From Takashimella koratensis (lineage: Eukaryota; Basidiomycota; Tremellomycetes; Trichosporonales; Tetragoniomycetaceae): a stretch of DNA of 64,000 bases. How positions within the stretch are numbered: position 1 is the stretch's first letter; each line of letters opens with the position of its first letter. The position numbers were made by a program, and so were the translations under genes. The notes under the pieces are model-generated. The model was not told the origin of the DNA. It was given only the letters and a program-made list of their open reading frames with translations, and did no database searches. This document shows, piece by piece, positions 1 to 12,270 of this stretch. The DNA lies in contig BCKT01000008.1 of the NCBI GenBank assembly GCA_003116875.1, positions 1,138,322 through 1,202,321 of the forward strand, in the 5' to 3' direction.

Positions 1-1451
1 GGGGCTGTGGGATCCATTGACCTATCGACGATGAACATGAGACCACGCGGTCGGCCCGAGGCGGATGGGAACTCGGGATTGTTGGCCATGTACTCGTCGA
101 GGTCGACCTGGAGCTGGGCGGCGAGCTTGCGACACAGGTGCCACGGCTGCTCAGCTCGCCCAGGCGCGGCAGATGGACCGCCCGCCTGATTGTTCATCGC
201 CGACCGCCATCGGAGACTCGTAGGCTGAGCCTCTCTCTGCGTGGGAGCGGCTAGAGTTGACTGCTGGAGCACCGCGAGAGGTCCGAGAGGCGCATGGTGC
301 GCTGGCTGGTAGTAGCGGATGTAGGGGTTTTCGTTGATCGTCGCAAGCATGCTGAGAAGCTGGAGACGAGGATCAGCTCGTATCCTACGCCTTGTCATCC
401 ATAAGCGAGCTTACCGTCTTCCCTGTGACCTTGACATCGTCCTCAAACATCTCCTGCGCCAAGTCTCCCGAGACACCCCCGCCATGCGCACCAAACATGG
501 TGTAGAACGACCACGGCGTCTTGGTCGAGAAAACGCGTTCCTCCAGGGCTGCAAAGGACGTCCAAAATCAGCTGAGACCCGTTCCAACCAGAACTCGAGA
601 GAATCCCAGCTCACCCCAAAAGTTGCAGTAAAGCTCGGTGAAAGCCGCGAGGACACCTTGGAGCGTCGACGTGAGTTTCTCCGCTAACCGATCGTCTATG
701 CCTGTGTATTGTAAGTAGCGCCCCACATCGCTTCATCACAGCACAGCAAAGACGATTCGTGGGTCTTCACGCACCGTCGATGAAGAACAGATGAGCAGCA
801 CGGTACGTTCTCCGGCCCTGGAAATCCGCAATAATTCGATCTACATTCTGTGCCGTCGGAGTGAGGAGGTAGATGGCATCGACGTCCGCTGGTGTGCGAG
901 GAGAGTAGAGTGGTTCCACCGCTGTTTATTGGAGAGTAAGTCAACATCGTGGTCTGTCAGCTTTGTTCCAGTACCCTTGGGGTGCACTCCTTTGCCAAGA
1001 GGGTTACTCGGTGAAGGGGCAAGGAGGGAGGGGAGGGGGCAAGGCCCACTCGTCTGAAAGTAGAGGGTCAACTCACATCGGACGTTCTGCTGGAGGATGT
1101 CATCGAGACTATAAACGGTCTCGAGGAGTGAGTGAGAGTGATCGTCGGTGATGAGGATCTTCCAAGCGCCGGGAGGCACGGACTGGAGTGCGGTGTCGAA
1201 GCCTGTACAGGTCGGTGGGATTCATTTTCGTCACAAGCGCAAGTAAGAGCGAGTCAGCGCGTGTACACTACTCTAGGCAGTGATGAGTCGATCACAGAGT
1301 TTTGGATACGAGCAGTGTCGTGAAGGATACGTAGAGGGTTGAGAGAGATGAGGATCCCGGCCTCGGTCATGTGCCGACCGACTGGTGTTTGTGCGTTTTG
1401 CCTGGCTCAAGTTGACTCACGAGCTTTGAGGAGTTCTTTGAGGAGCGGCAT
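1..1451 (-). CDS. SEC1: Sec1/Munc18-family protein, partial at the window edge
   Basis: Sec1/Munc18 proteins clamp SNARE complexes; Sec1 does this for exocytosis at the plasma membrane. The minus strand shows the usual N-terminal order: PPGAWKILITDDHS, then SLLETVYSLDDILQQNV, then DVDAIYLLTPTAQNVDRII. Near the window edge it gives RGLMFIVDRSMDPTAP, the hallmark of the family where the domain-3 region starts. The C-terminal half lies outside the window. Exons are broken by short GTGAGT/GTAAGT introns, for example about 360-407 and a longer one near 950-1070. The start at 1451 (MPLLKELLK) is the best candidate, but the first two small exons (1260-1451) are hard to join, so the N-terminus is uncertain. 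The gene is divergent from the importin gene. SEC1 is more likely than SLY1 or VPS45, but paralogues were not formally excluded. Confidence 0.8.
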
Positions 1452-2109
1452 GACGGAGTAAGATACACGTCCGCTCGCTCGGAGTATGTGATAGGTGGGT
1501 GTGTTCCTTGTGACGGTGGAGTAGAGTCTTGTCGATGGTGGGTAGTGGGTAGGGGTTGTGAGAAGAGAGAGAGATGGATGGAGCAGATGAGAGATAGCCA
1601 TCCCATCCATTCCCCCTCGGCAAACGTCATTTTCCCTTCTCGGCCATTTACTAATGCCGCCAATTAGGATCCGGTCAGGTGGGGATTAGGAATGGACAAG
1701 GGCTGTATTACCCGGATCTGAGGGAAGGGTAATCCTCGACGCTGAGGGCAGTGTATAGCCGAGGTTGAGCACGGACTGCTCGGCCTGGGTGGAGATGACC
1801 GCACACAGCCTCACCGTCACACAGAGCGCAGTACGACGGCCACAACAACGCACGTCACGACCTAGTTTCCCTGTCGCCTACTCGCCCAGTATAGCACTCC
1901 TATACTCTCCTCTTCTATACTTTGACTTGCCGCTGCTGTTATTGTACACCCCCTTCCGCCAGCGCACAGGACCGACCCTTCGCGTGTCATCTGTTGACGT
2001 TGCTTTTTTCATATCCGTTTTTTTTTTGGTTTGTTTTGTTTTTTGGTTCAAAATTTCCGGTTTCAACCTCCTTCAACCACCCCACTTTGTCGTTATCAAC
2101 GCGCTTAGA
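1452..2109. promoter_or_regulatory. Divergent intergenic region between SEC1 and the importin gene
   Basis: It must hold both promoters. The sense strand before the importin ATG has a long T-rich run with GTTT steps (about 2005-2045), which looks like a transcribed leader. No clear TATA box and no further gene were seen. Confidence 0.5.
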
Positions 2110-5100
2110 ATGGAGCAGCAAGTCGTTCAGTGTCTCGAGGCCACGCTGTCGCCTGTCGAGGCTACCCGCCGGGCGGCAGAGGAGCAGTTGGCTCAGCTTT
2201 TTCTTCACCCGGGTACGTGGGGCGTCAGTCCAAGCTCATTTCCTTACCCGCGACGTCCTCGCGTCACATCGCGTTGACTGGCCCGTTTCGGTAGAAAGAA
2301 TGGTCGCTGACATGCTTTACGCTTCATGATCCATATCTATCCCAATGTGCCGGTCGTACTACCACCTGACTCATCTCCTGGCGGCATTCAGAGGGCGGGC
2401 TGAGCTTGGCCCGAATCTTCGTCGAGAAACAAGTCCCTCTCCCTCAACGACAGATAAGTGGACTCTCTCAACCTCTACTCCACCATCGTTCTTATCCTTC
2501 TCCCTTCCTCGCCACCATGTCCAGTTTCACCACTCTATATACCTCGGCTGACTCGCCCTTCTCTACTCAGCCGGTGTCTTGCTCCAGAAATACGTCACGA
2601 AGCACTGGTCTTCGTCCTATGACGAGTACGACGAGCCCGTCACTGCTCCCGAGGTGAGTCCCGCCTTGCCTCGAGAGTCCGAGATTTGTCATTGGAAACG
2701 TTGAGCTCTGCGGCCTATCACTCACACCTCTTCCAGGTCAAAGCGCAAATACGGCCTCTGATCATCAGCGGCTTGTCAGACCCCGAGAGCAAGATCCGGC
2801 TTGCAGCAGTACGTCTCCTCTCTCCCTCTCTCCCTCTCTCCCTCTCTCCCTCTCTCCCTCTCTCTTCGTGCATCGACCCCACCTCCGGCCTCTCCACTTA
2901 TTTTATATTTAACAACGCCGACTCACCCTTTTACAGGCATTCGCGGCCTCCTCGATCGCGCGCTACGACTGGCCCGAACAATGGCCTGACCTCTTGACCA
3001 CACTCATCTCTTTACTTCACGGCGACGCGGCTGCCGTGCACGGTGCGATGCGTGTGGTTTCCGAGTTCTTCAAAGAGGAGATTAGCGAGGACCAGTTGTC
3101 GCCAATCGTTCGGGACCTCGTACCAGTTTTACTCTCCATCCTTGCGGACCCTCACGTACGTTGTAATCTCGTACCAAGCCTGCACTCGCTCCGTTTTTTG
3201 TCATGCCTTGTCACTTTGACACCGGAGCAACTCGTCACCGCGTATTGACCAGACTCAAATCAGACACACTCGTTCGCTACCCGCGCGTCCACTGTCAACG
3301 TCTATCGCCACATCCTCACGATGCTAGGCATGGTCCGGGCTTCGCACCCAGGACCTGTCCGACAAGCGTTGGACCAAATCGCGCCTGTCTGGTTTGACGC
3401 GTTCACTCAACTTCTCTCTGTTGACGCTGCGTCTGACGTCGCTGTCAGCTGGGAGAGCTTGGCACTGCGTATCCAGATTTTCCGCGTGAGTTGACCGTCG
3501 ACACATTCCGGCTCTCCTCTCCGCTCGCACACTTCTGCTCTACTCTATGTTTATTTGTCTCGCTGAACTTACCTTTCCAGGTCCTTCTCCACATCCACGC
3601 GAGCTTTCCGAAATACCTCACTCCTCACATCCCGACTTACCTCCGCCTCTCCGTTCTCACACTCACCTCCCTCCTCCCTACTTTCCACAGCCATTACATC
3701 TCCACAGCCGCCGATGCGCCTCAGCCTCCCGAACCCGCAGCCGACGCCCCGCTCTCCGAGCCCAAAATGGACCTCGACGACCTCGCATGCGCAGTCATCG
3801 AGTTCCTCGATGCGATCGTCCGGACTAATGCGGCTAAACCGCTGTTGGTGGAGGCAGAGAGACCGACAGCTGTCTTGGAAACGTTGATGAGTCTGGTTCT
3901 GGCGTACACCCAGATCACCCGGGAAAACGTAAGTGTCATGGATGAGGTGGATGGCGACGCAAAGAAAGAAACTGATACTGTGAATAGGAGGAGGAATGGC
4001 TCGAGGACATGAACGCTTTTGTCGAAGACGGCGACGAGGAGAATGTCCCGTACGGCGTGCGATTCATCGGCTACGACCTGCTTGGTGTGAGTCTGAACTA
4101 CCATCCCTTGATACGAGGTAACTGACCAACTTTTCTCAGTCACTCATCGACATGTGGCCCCAGATCACCGGAAGGTTGCTCGCTGACCAAGGCAGCAAAC
4201 GTGTCCAAGAGTCTCTCACTGCCAGACAATCAGGTAACCAAGATTGGTAAGTTTTCCTTCTTGTATCTTTTGGGTATGGCAAAAAGAGGTTGCTCAAGCT
4301 GACCTTTGGGTACAGGTGGAAGCCACTGGAAGCTGTGTTGGCACTTATCGGAGCGGTGGCGGACGATGTGCGCAACCTTGCGGACGAGGATAAGAAAGCG
4401 GGTCGAGCCCCGACGTTCCCATTAGCGTCTTACTTTGACCAGATCGTTCCGGGTCTCCTCGACCAGTCCGGTGAGTTCAACTGACCGTGAAGCATATGAT
4501 CGCTTTGTCATGTAAGACGGGGAACACTATAGCTGACCAGATGGACATCGTAGAAACGCCGTTCCTTCAAGGTCGCGCGTTCGTGTTTGCCGGAGACTTT
4601 GCACAGCAGCTGGGTGACCAGTTGGCGTCGCAGTACCTCGGCGCGGCGGTACATGCTCTCAAGGGCGCAGACGTCAGTGTCCCTGTCCGTATCTCTGCCG
4701 TGAAAACTGTCAAAAGGTAAGTCCAGCTAAACACCCAACACCACCAAGTCACTGTGTACTCGTGCATGGGCGACGCTATCATTTTGCTCTTGAAAAGCGT
4801 GACGAGTCGGTACTGATCATTGCCGATATCTAGTTTCTGCCGATTCATTAGCGCCGAAGTCCTCCGGCCCCAGGCGGGACAAGTCCTCTCAGTCATCTTA
4901 CCTCTTCTCGCAGAGACCTCGGACGAGACGCTCTACCTCTTCCTGGAGACGGTTCATGCTGTCATCACGCTCGACAAGGAGTTATTGACGGAGAGTAATG
5001 TGACGCCGCTTTGTCAAGTGATTTACGACGAGTGGTTGAAGAATTCCACAGGTGAGTAGACATTTTTTTCAATCAAGCTCACGTGCCCTCCTACTCCCTC

Positions 5101-7382
5101 CTGCTGACGTCGTACACTCTTGTCGCTGACCCCCTGTGATTTTACAGACCCTGTAGCGACGGCGGTTTGCGAAGAGATCTGTGAATCTATCACTTCCTCA
5201 CCTAACCCCTCTGTCGTCCTGACAGCTATCAAATTCTTCGGCCCGCGCCTCGCGACATTAATTACTTCAGCTACAACCGACGAAACCATCCATATCCCTG
5301 GGGAAGCGGTACAGCTTGCCAATTCCCTGCTCAGGCGCCGATCAGGTCCGCTCGAGGTTGAGCTTGTCGCAACTGTCTCAGCGGCTGTGATGAGCTGTTT
5401 GCAGACTGCAGATGATATGGATGTAATTCAACATGGGATGATTCATCTCACTTTGGTCGTGCGCAAAGATTGCGAGAAACTTGTTCAGTGGTGAGTCTGG
5501 GAACCGTCTTGTCACCTCTGTCTCCAACATTCTCCCTCATCTTCACAATCCCTATGTTACTCATTGCTTGGCCGTTGGACGAACTGCTTATCGCTGACAC
5601 TTCTAGGCACGATCCGACCGGGACCGATGGACTTACTTGCACTTTCCACATCATTGCTCGATGCCTTCAACCCACTTTCTCCGAATCTGGAGGTATCTTC
5701 GTCGGTGAACTCATCATGCACTTGTTCCGAAAAGCGACCAATGCAATGGGTCCAATCTTGGGTGATTTGTTACGTGCAATTGTGAATCGGATCGCTATTG
5801 CCGAACTTCCTTTCTTCAAAGAGGTAAGCACAATCAAAGATTATCACCACCTTCTCTGGAACTATCGTGGCTACTGGGGTCAGAGTTTGACATGATACTG
5901 ACGATCTTTTCCAATTCAGTCCCTCATCGTTCCATTCGCCTACTTGTTTGGGACCGAACATACGGAGAACACACTCCAGCTCTTGTCCGGATTCACCGTT
6001 CAGACCAAAGACGGATCGACTAAACCTGCGCTCGACGTGGTTTTGGAGACATGGTGTGAAGCTGCCGAGACCTTGTCTGGAGCATGGAACACTCGAGTCA
6101 AGTGAGTGAACCAGTGCCGCGGTGCCGCGGTGCCGCCGTGCCGATTTAAAGCCCAATACCAAGCGAGCAAGAATAAAAGTGGGAGAGGAAAAGGAACTGA
6201 TTAAGCTCTCTTTATAGTGATATTGGACTCGCCAAGTTGTTTGCACTCCCGTCACCTGCGTTGCAACAGGTTTTGGTGAAAGGTGATCTGATCGTGGATG
6301 AGACAAACCGGAACAGTGAGTGGGAAATGGGACTGTGAAACTATTTGTGTTGTGCTGAGTATGGGATCAGCAATCATGACCCGATCACGAACCAAGAAGC
6401 GTAAGAGTCCACCGTCTCACTCCCAAGCGTCCCCCCCCCCCCCCCCCTTTCTCTCCCATCTATCTGTTGAAACGAATGTCTAAAGTCTCTTAACTGACAC
6501 TACTTTTTCATTTCTGTAACTTTCTATCGATCCACACATAGACCCTAATCGGTACACTCGCGTTCCGTTCCCCGTGAAAGCGCTCAAGTTGTTGCTCAAG
6601 ACGACTGAGAAGAAAGGGAAAGGGACCGCGGCGGAAGCGGACGATCTGGATATCGAAGATGATGATGGGGTGAGTATTGGATCTGGATTTGAACCAAGGT
6701 GAAGGTGGAGGAGGATTGGAGTTGGATTTGGGTTTGGACGTGTAGGGAAAGATGGTGATAATGGCGATGATGGCGAGATGGCTACGTGGAGGCTGAAGGA
6801 GAGGGGGAGTGTCGAGGTGGACTGATATGTGCGAAGTGGATAAGAGCAGATGGCGAGATGAGTTGAACTGACTCGGATTCAGGACGACGAATGGGACGAC
6901 GACGACCCGCTTGGCCAGACCGACGAAGTTGGCGAATTCGGATTCTTGTCAGGTAAGTCGACTGCCGCACAGACTGTCACTCGAACATCTGTCCCACTTG
7001 GCGTTGGATATGATGCTGACTTTGAGGTGTTGCTGCGTAGATTGGTTGGACGAAGGGAATGGAGATTCGACGATGGAGGACGACGATGAGGATCTGAGAG
7101 CGGACCCGTTGGCACAGGTTGACCTTGGCGTGAGTGCAGCAAAGACCATGGCTCGAACCCTGCATTATCCCAGCTTGGTGCCCATTGATATGGCCTGCTG
7201 ACAAAGCTATCCAACCATCGTATTAACACATTGACTCAACTTCACCCAACCGCGTCACACAGCAATATATCGGGGATGTGATCCGAAGAGCGTACGCGTC
7301 CAACGATAATGGGATCCACGAAATGGTCGAAACCCTCACAGACGCCGAGAAAGGCAGTCTCCGCTCCGTCCTCACGGTTTAG
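2110..7382 (+). CDS. KAP114: Importin-9 / Kap114-type karyopherin beta
   Basis: A HEAT-repeat nuclear import receptor; Kap114/importin-9 carries cargo such as histones H2A-H2B and TBP. About 21 exons can be joined in frame into a protein of roughly 1,000 residues, typical for the family. The N-terminus (MEQQVVQCLEATLSP) followed by VLLQKYVTKHW is the importin-beta N-terminal domain. Near the C-terminus a 30-base microexon (6371-6400) encodes a basic TIMTRSRTKK segment. It is followed by VPFPVKALKLLLK and a very acidic loop (DDDGDDEWDDDDPLG), the order seen in importin-9. The last residues are SLRSVLTV before a TAG. Cargo is inferred from the family, not from this sequence. Other large karyopherins are less likely because of the basic-then-acidic C-terminal arrangement. 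Confidence 0.85.
6431..6447 (+). repeat. C17 homopolymer in an importin intron
   Basis: Seventeen consecutive C bases lie in the intron that follows the 30-base microexon. Confidence 0.95.
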
Positions 7383-7405
7383 TCTTGCAGACTTCCACTT
7401 GTTTT

Positions 7406-7479
<74 letters not shown>

Positions 7480-7745
7480 GTGTCGGCCTCGTGGGGTTGA
7501 TGATGAGATGTTCTTGTTGATAGAGACTGGCGCAGTATATGCATACATACATTGTTTCATCAAATTATGACTAGATCGAGGTCGCGATCGAGGCGTGAGG
7601 AGAGAAGAAAGAGTACAACAGACAATGGTACAGTCGATAGATGTAACAAAACAGATACAGTTGACGAAAAAGGTCACTCAAAAGCAAGAGAGACTAGGTG
7701 GTGGGTTAAGTTATGGTGGAGAACGATCCAGCGTACAGACAGGTA
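7383..7745. other. Convergent 3' region with a (GA)n microsatellite
   Basis: Lies between the importin stop and the SEN15 stop. Apart from the microsatellite at 7409-7476 it shows no gene-like reading frame; open frames through the repeat are artefacts of its two-base period. Confidence 0.7.
7409..7476. repeat. (AG)34 dinucleotide microsatellite
   Basis: About 68 uninterrupted bases of AG repeat in the 3' untranslated region of the importin gene. Confidence 0.97.
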
Positions 7746-8701
7746 TCACTCGTCTGGGATATCGGCCGGTTTCTTGATCCCCCTTGAGAGTTTGTAATAA
7801 ACCACTGTGGAATCTGGTGTCGTGATTCCCATATACCAAGTCTCCCTATCGACCTCTGTACTTGGCTCCACTTCTATCTTCTCTGCCCGCTTTTCCGCGC
7901 TCTCGCCTTCGACACCCTCAACAACGACAGCCTTACCCCCCTGGGCAACACGTTGCGCTTCATGTGCTCGTCGTTGAGCCTCAACAACCCGACGCAGTTC
8001 TTCCATGCTCGCTGCGGGTGGAGAGATGGACGTCACTGTGGATAAAGAGAGAGAACGAAGGGCAGAGAAGATGGCGGAGAGAGAAGATGGGCGAAGAGAG
8101 GTGGTGTGGATCGGAAGGGGAAGAACGGCGCGAAGTGGGTCCTAGGCATGTCAGTGGAGGATAAAGAGACCAGCAAAGGCTCAGAGTGGGAGGGGACATT
8201 TCAGGCGACTTTAAAGGTAGACGAAGAAGTGGAAAGGGGTAAGTAAGAGCTCACCTCAGGTCGTTTGTGACCAATTATCACTACCCAGTTGGTGTTCTCA
8301 AGCACTACCAGACTAAGATCACGCCATCCAACAGCTAATCGCCATTGAATCAGCACGACCTTGACGATAACTCCCTACAGCCGCCCGAGATCTTGGGGTG
8401 TTGAGAGAACGACAGAACGACCATAGAAACAGAGAGGTAGATCTGATACGTACATAGGCTGAGGTCGTTGAAGACGGTGTAGAGCGGACCGGCTTGGTCT
8501 GGGTTTGCAGCGAGGAAAGGGGCAAGGGCGGTGCGCTGGGGTAGAGGTCAGTATGGACCATGAGGCAAAGGAGCAGGGGAGCAGGGGAGCAGGAGAGAAG
8601 GAGAGAAGGAGAAGACGTACGAGTGGGTCTGAGATCGCTGGGTTCGACGTGGATGAGGTCGGGATTGCCGATGTGGACGCGGAAGCGATTGTCGCTGCCA
8701 T
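7746..8701 (-). CDS. SEN15: tRNA-splicing endonuclease subunit Sen15-like
   Basis: Sen15 is a non-catalytic subunit of the four-protein endonuclease that removes introns from pre-tRNA. After the ATG at 8701 the exons read a Ser/Thr-rich leader, then LAPFLAANPDQAGPLYTVFNDL, then AVGWRDLSLVVLENTNWVV, then a charged region beginning MEELRRVVEAQRR. The C-terminal strand is STVVYYKLSRGIKKP. The W-x-D-L-x-x-V-x-L-E-N element and the YYKL..G..KP ending fit the small Sen15 fold. Upstream in-frame codons do not include an earlier ATG. At least three short introns are needed. The gene is convergent with the importin gene and divergent from PDB1. Sen15 is poorly conserved, so the name rests on a few motifs. 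Confidence 0.7.
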
Positions 8702-9154
8702 TGTTGCTACGAGCTGGGCGACTGACAAGGATGATGAGTGAGGAGAATCGTGACAGATCACTTGGTTGACCGGAACTCTTGAGTGAATCGAAATTTTGGG
8801 AGAAAATCGGGGTGCCTCTGCAAACCAAAAAAGATTAATAAATAATATAACAACAAAACAAACAGCACAAAGAACCGGCGGTTCCCGTGGGTTAATCTCC
8901 CACTTCCGAGGGGATTACAAATCCTCCTATCGGGCCGAAGGGATTCCTAATGCGGATCGTAATAGGTGTCCTGTGGACGGGATCAAAATGGGATTGGGTG
9001 GACGGAGACGGAACGACGGCAACGGCACCCCAACGAAAAATCATCCCTCAGCCTCACTCACTCCCTCCCTTCTTCACCTCCCATCCTCACTCCTAACCTA
9101 CCTTCCCGCTTCCCACCTCCCCTACCCCTCACTCCCCACCCCTCGCAATCCACA
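8702..9154. promoter_or_regulatory. Divergent intergenic region between SEN15 and PDB1
   Basis: Contains an A-rich stretch near 8823-8872 and a strongly pyrimidine-rich block (about 9050-9150) directly before the PDB1 ATG, typical of fungal highly expressed genes. No other gene seen. Confidence 0.5.
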
Positions 9155-11436
9155 ATGGCCTCGCGCGCCGCCTCCCGCCTCGCCACCGCCGTCCGCGCGG
9201 CGTCTGTCCCCGTCGCTTCTGCAGCCCGGGCCCCGCTCTCCACTTCCTCCCACAGCAAGCTCGTGGGCCGCGCCGCGCTCGCGTCCACCCCAATCGCCCG
9301 TGTCGCCCGTTCCGAGGCTAGGTTCCTTGTTGGCGCCGAGCAGAGGCGCGCCGCGTCCTCCGACGAGGGTGCGACCACTATGGTAGGTCCCGGTGCGGAA
9401 GGGATGGGCTCAGTGCGATGGAAATGGGGATCGAGATGGGTTCGGCGTGGCCTGGGGATAGTGGATGAGGATGATCGCGCGAATGGAAAGATGCAGTGTT
9501 GGGGCCAGGAGGACGTCCAGGGAGGTGATATCATCTTGCGCATGAGAGCCGCCATGCCAAGTAGCGATCGGTCAGAGGGGGAGCCAGAGAGCAATTAGGT
9601 GCATCGTGGTGTCGAGACCGCGATGCTCGCCATGGACGAATGAAGACCGCCCTTCTCCACAACCCTACATACAAGCAAGACCACCGCTGACACCCCGCTA
9701 GACCGTCCGTGAGGCCCTCAACGCCGCCATGGAGGAGGAGATGCTCCGTGACGAGACCGTCTTTGTCATGGGTGAGGAAGTTGCGCGATACAACGGTGCC
9801 TACAAGGTGAGTTTTGCTTTCATTGCCTGATCCCCATCGGCATCGTCTCGGCGATTGGTCCACCCGTAGTGCAAGCCTGTCTGCATTCATCGGACAGGGA
9901 TTGGTGCCTGTTGTGCGATGCGAGGGGGCTGCGATCCAACGATCGAGGATTGGTAGCTGACGATATCGTTCAGGTTACCAAGGGCTTGTTGGACAAGTTC
10001 GGAGAGGACCGTGTTATCGACGTGAGTAATCTTTTGTCTCCTTGTAGACCGCAAACATCGGACCATCTGCACCACCATCTGCACCTATCGACAGACTCTC
10101 CCAACCACCGCAGATAAACAAATCGGTGCGAGCGTTTGCTGACATGACTTGTACAGACCCCGATCACTGAGCACGGTTTCGCTGGTATTGCCGTCGGTGC
10201 CGCTCTTGCTGGTCTCCGTCCCGTCTGCGAGTTCAGTAAGTATCAATCTTCTTTGCCTTTAATCGCCCGCTTTCCATCCAACGCCCGCATCCTCGCTCCT
10301 GCCTCGCTATATCTCTCGCATCCCAACACCTGCTAACCCTCCCCAGTGACCTGGAACTTTGCCATGCAGGCCATTGACCAGATCGTCAACTCGGGTGGTA
10401 AGACCTACTACATGTCTGGTGGCAACGTTCCTTGCCCCGTCGTCTTCCGTGGTCCCAACGGTGCCGCCGCTGGTGTCGCTGCTCAGCACTCGCAGGACTA
10501 CTGTGCCTGGTACGGCTCGATCCCGGGTCTCAAGGTCGTCTCTCCCTGGTCGGCTGCGGACTGCAAGGGTCTCCTCAAGGCGGCCATCCGGGATCCCAAC
10601 CCGGTAAGTCTAGCGTATTGAGACTGTCCCTCCATATCCTGCTCTACCTTAGCACCCAATCTCAGTTGGCATTTTCTCTTTAAGCTGACCTTGCTGACCC
10701 ACTCAGGTCTGTGTTCTTGAGAACGAGCTTTTGTACGGTGTTTCCTTCCCGATGACCAAGGAGGAGATGTCTTCCGACTTCCTCATCCCGATTGGCAAGG
10801 CCAAGGTTGAGAAGCAGGGTACCGACGTCACCATTGTTGCCCACTCGAAGATGGTCACTCACTCTCTCGAGGCCGCTGAGATCCTCGAGAAAGAGGACGG
10901 GATCAAGGTTGAGGTTATCAACCTCCGCTCGATCCGCCCTCTCGACATTGAGACTATCATCGCCTCGGTCAAGAAGACCAACCACCTCATCACCGTTGAG
11001 GGTGGCTTCCCTGGTGAGTGAGATGGTCAGGTGTTTATGACCCCTTCCTGGAGAGGGCATTCGGCAGGGGAATCGAGGACAAGCGACTAACACACCTCAG
11101 CCTTCGGTGTCGGCTCTGAGATCCTCGCCCAGATCTGCGAGTCCAACGCGTTCGACTACCTTGACGCTCCCCCCGAGCGTATCACCGGTGCCGACGTTCC
11201 TACTCCGGTAAGTCTAGCATTGTCCCATCCCGATCGCTTCACCCAAGCTAATGCCATACTCTAGTACGCCGAGACTCTCGAGTCGCTTGCGTTCCCGGAC
11301 ACCCCGCTCATTGCCAAGACCATCAAGCGCCACCTCTGTGAGTCTACCTGCTTGTCTTATCCTGCAGCTTGTCATCCTCACGCCGCTCGTGATTAGACGT
11401 AGCTGACCATGTTGCCACTTTGCAGACCGCCAATAG
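9155..11436 (+). CDS. PDB1: Pyruvate dehydrogenase E1 component beta subunit, mitochondrial
   Basis: Forms the alpha2beta2 E1 enzyme that decarboxylates pyruvate with thiamine diphosphate, feeding acetyl-CoA to the TCA cycle in the mitochondrial matrix. The N-terminus ([16 protein letters not shown]) is rich in Arg, Ala and Ser with no acidic residues, a typical presequence. The mature part starts near [14 protein letters not shown], followed by [57 protein letters not shown] and the transketolase C-terminal domain with [15 protein letters not shown]. It ends HLYRQ. The family core is complete and about the expected length. Several introns (for example after the presequence exon) have clear donors and CTGAC branch sites. 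The alternative, a branched-chain E1 beta, is less likely given the close match to PDH E1 beta. Confidence 0.95.
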
Positions 11437-12270
11437 ATACCCGGGCAGGGTTGAGTGTGCTTGAGATATGACATGGGTCAGGATTGGTTATGGCAAGGAT
11501 GTAGCTAGGGAGAGAGGGGTGTGTAGGAGCGGTAGCAACGCAGACGAGACGCGAGTGGGGATTGGTACGGATTGAGAATAGGTGAACAAGATCACCTGTA
11601 CTAGATCTATACCTCAATCCTATGTCTCGTATTATTCTTCTTCTTCTCTTTCTCCTCTCTACTCACGACCGCGCCCCTTTCTCTGGCGTAAAGTACAAAG
11701 GAGGGCGTGTAGTGAAGGAAGCTTGGAGACTCTAAAAAGGTTGAATCTGTAATGCATTTCATTGGGATCTATCAGACGTGTCGGGTATGGGTGGGGCAAT
11801 GGATAATGACTTTGTTGACAGGTCGTGTGGATACGGCAAAGTTGGTCACTACGTGTCTAGGTGTGCGCGTGAAGGATTGAGGATGGGGATAGGCTAGGTG
11901 GTGAGGTAGAGTTTGAAAGAATGAATTGAGGTGAAGTCTTGGTGGATGAGGACCCGGGTAATGGCGAATGCTGACTCTTTTCTTTAACTGACGCTTTTCT
12001 GTATCGCCCTGCCGTCATCCTCCGTCCTCTGTCCCATCCATCCACCATCCACCATCCACCATCCACCATCCATCTCCCTCCCTTCACATCCATCCACAAC
12101 CTTGCCTACTGCATTCACCTACCTCACCCCCTATATCCGAACCTCGTCCTCGCTCCTGCCCTTGCCTCTTCACCTGACCTCGACCACTTTCTGCCCCCCC
12201 CCTCACTTTTCCATCCACCCTTCGTCGCTCGGCTTTCACTTCACACGCCACCCGCTATTTCTCATCGGGG
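11437..12270. promoter_or_regulatory. Intergenic region with short TCCACCA tandem repeats
   Basis: Holds the PDB1 3' end and the promoter of the RING gene. Around 12030-12075 a (CATCCAC) type repeat recurs five or so times, and 12080-12270 is pyrimidine-rich. No gene seen. Confidence 0.5.

Noticed and set aside
7309..7677. Open frames through the (AG)n repeat
   Set aside because: Poly Arg-Glu or Leu-Ser products of a two-base repeat, not genes.
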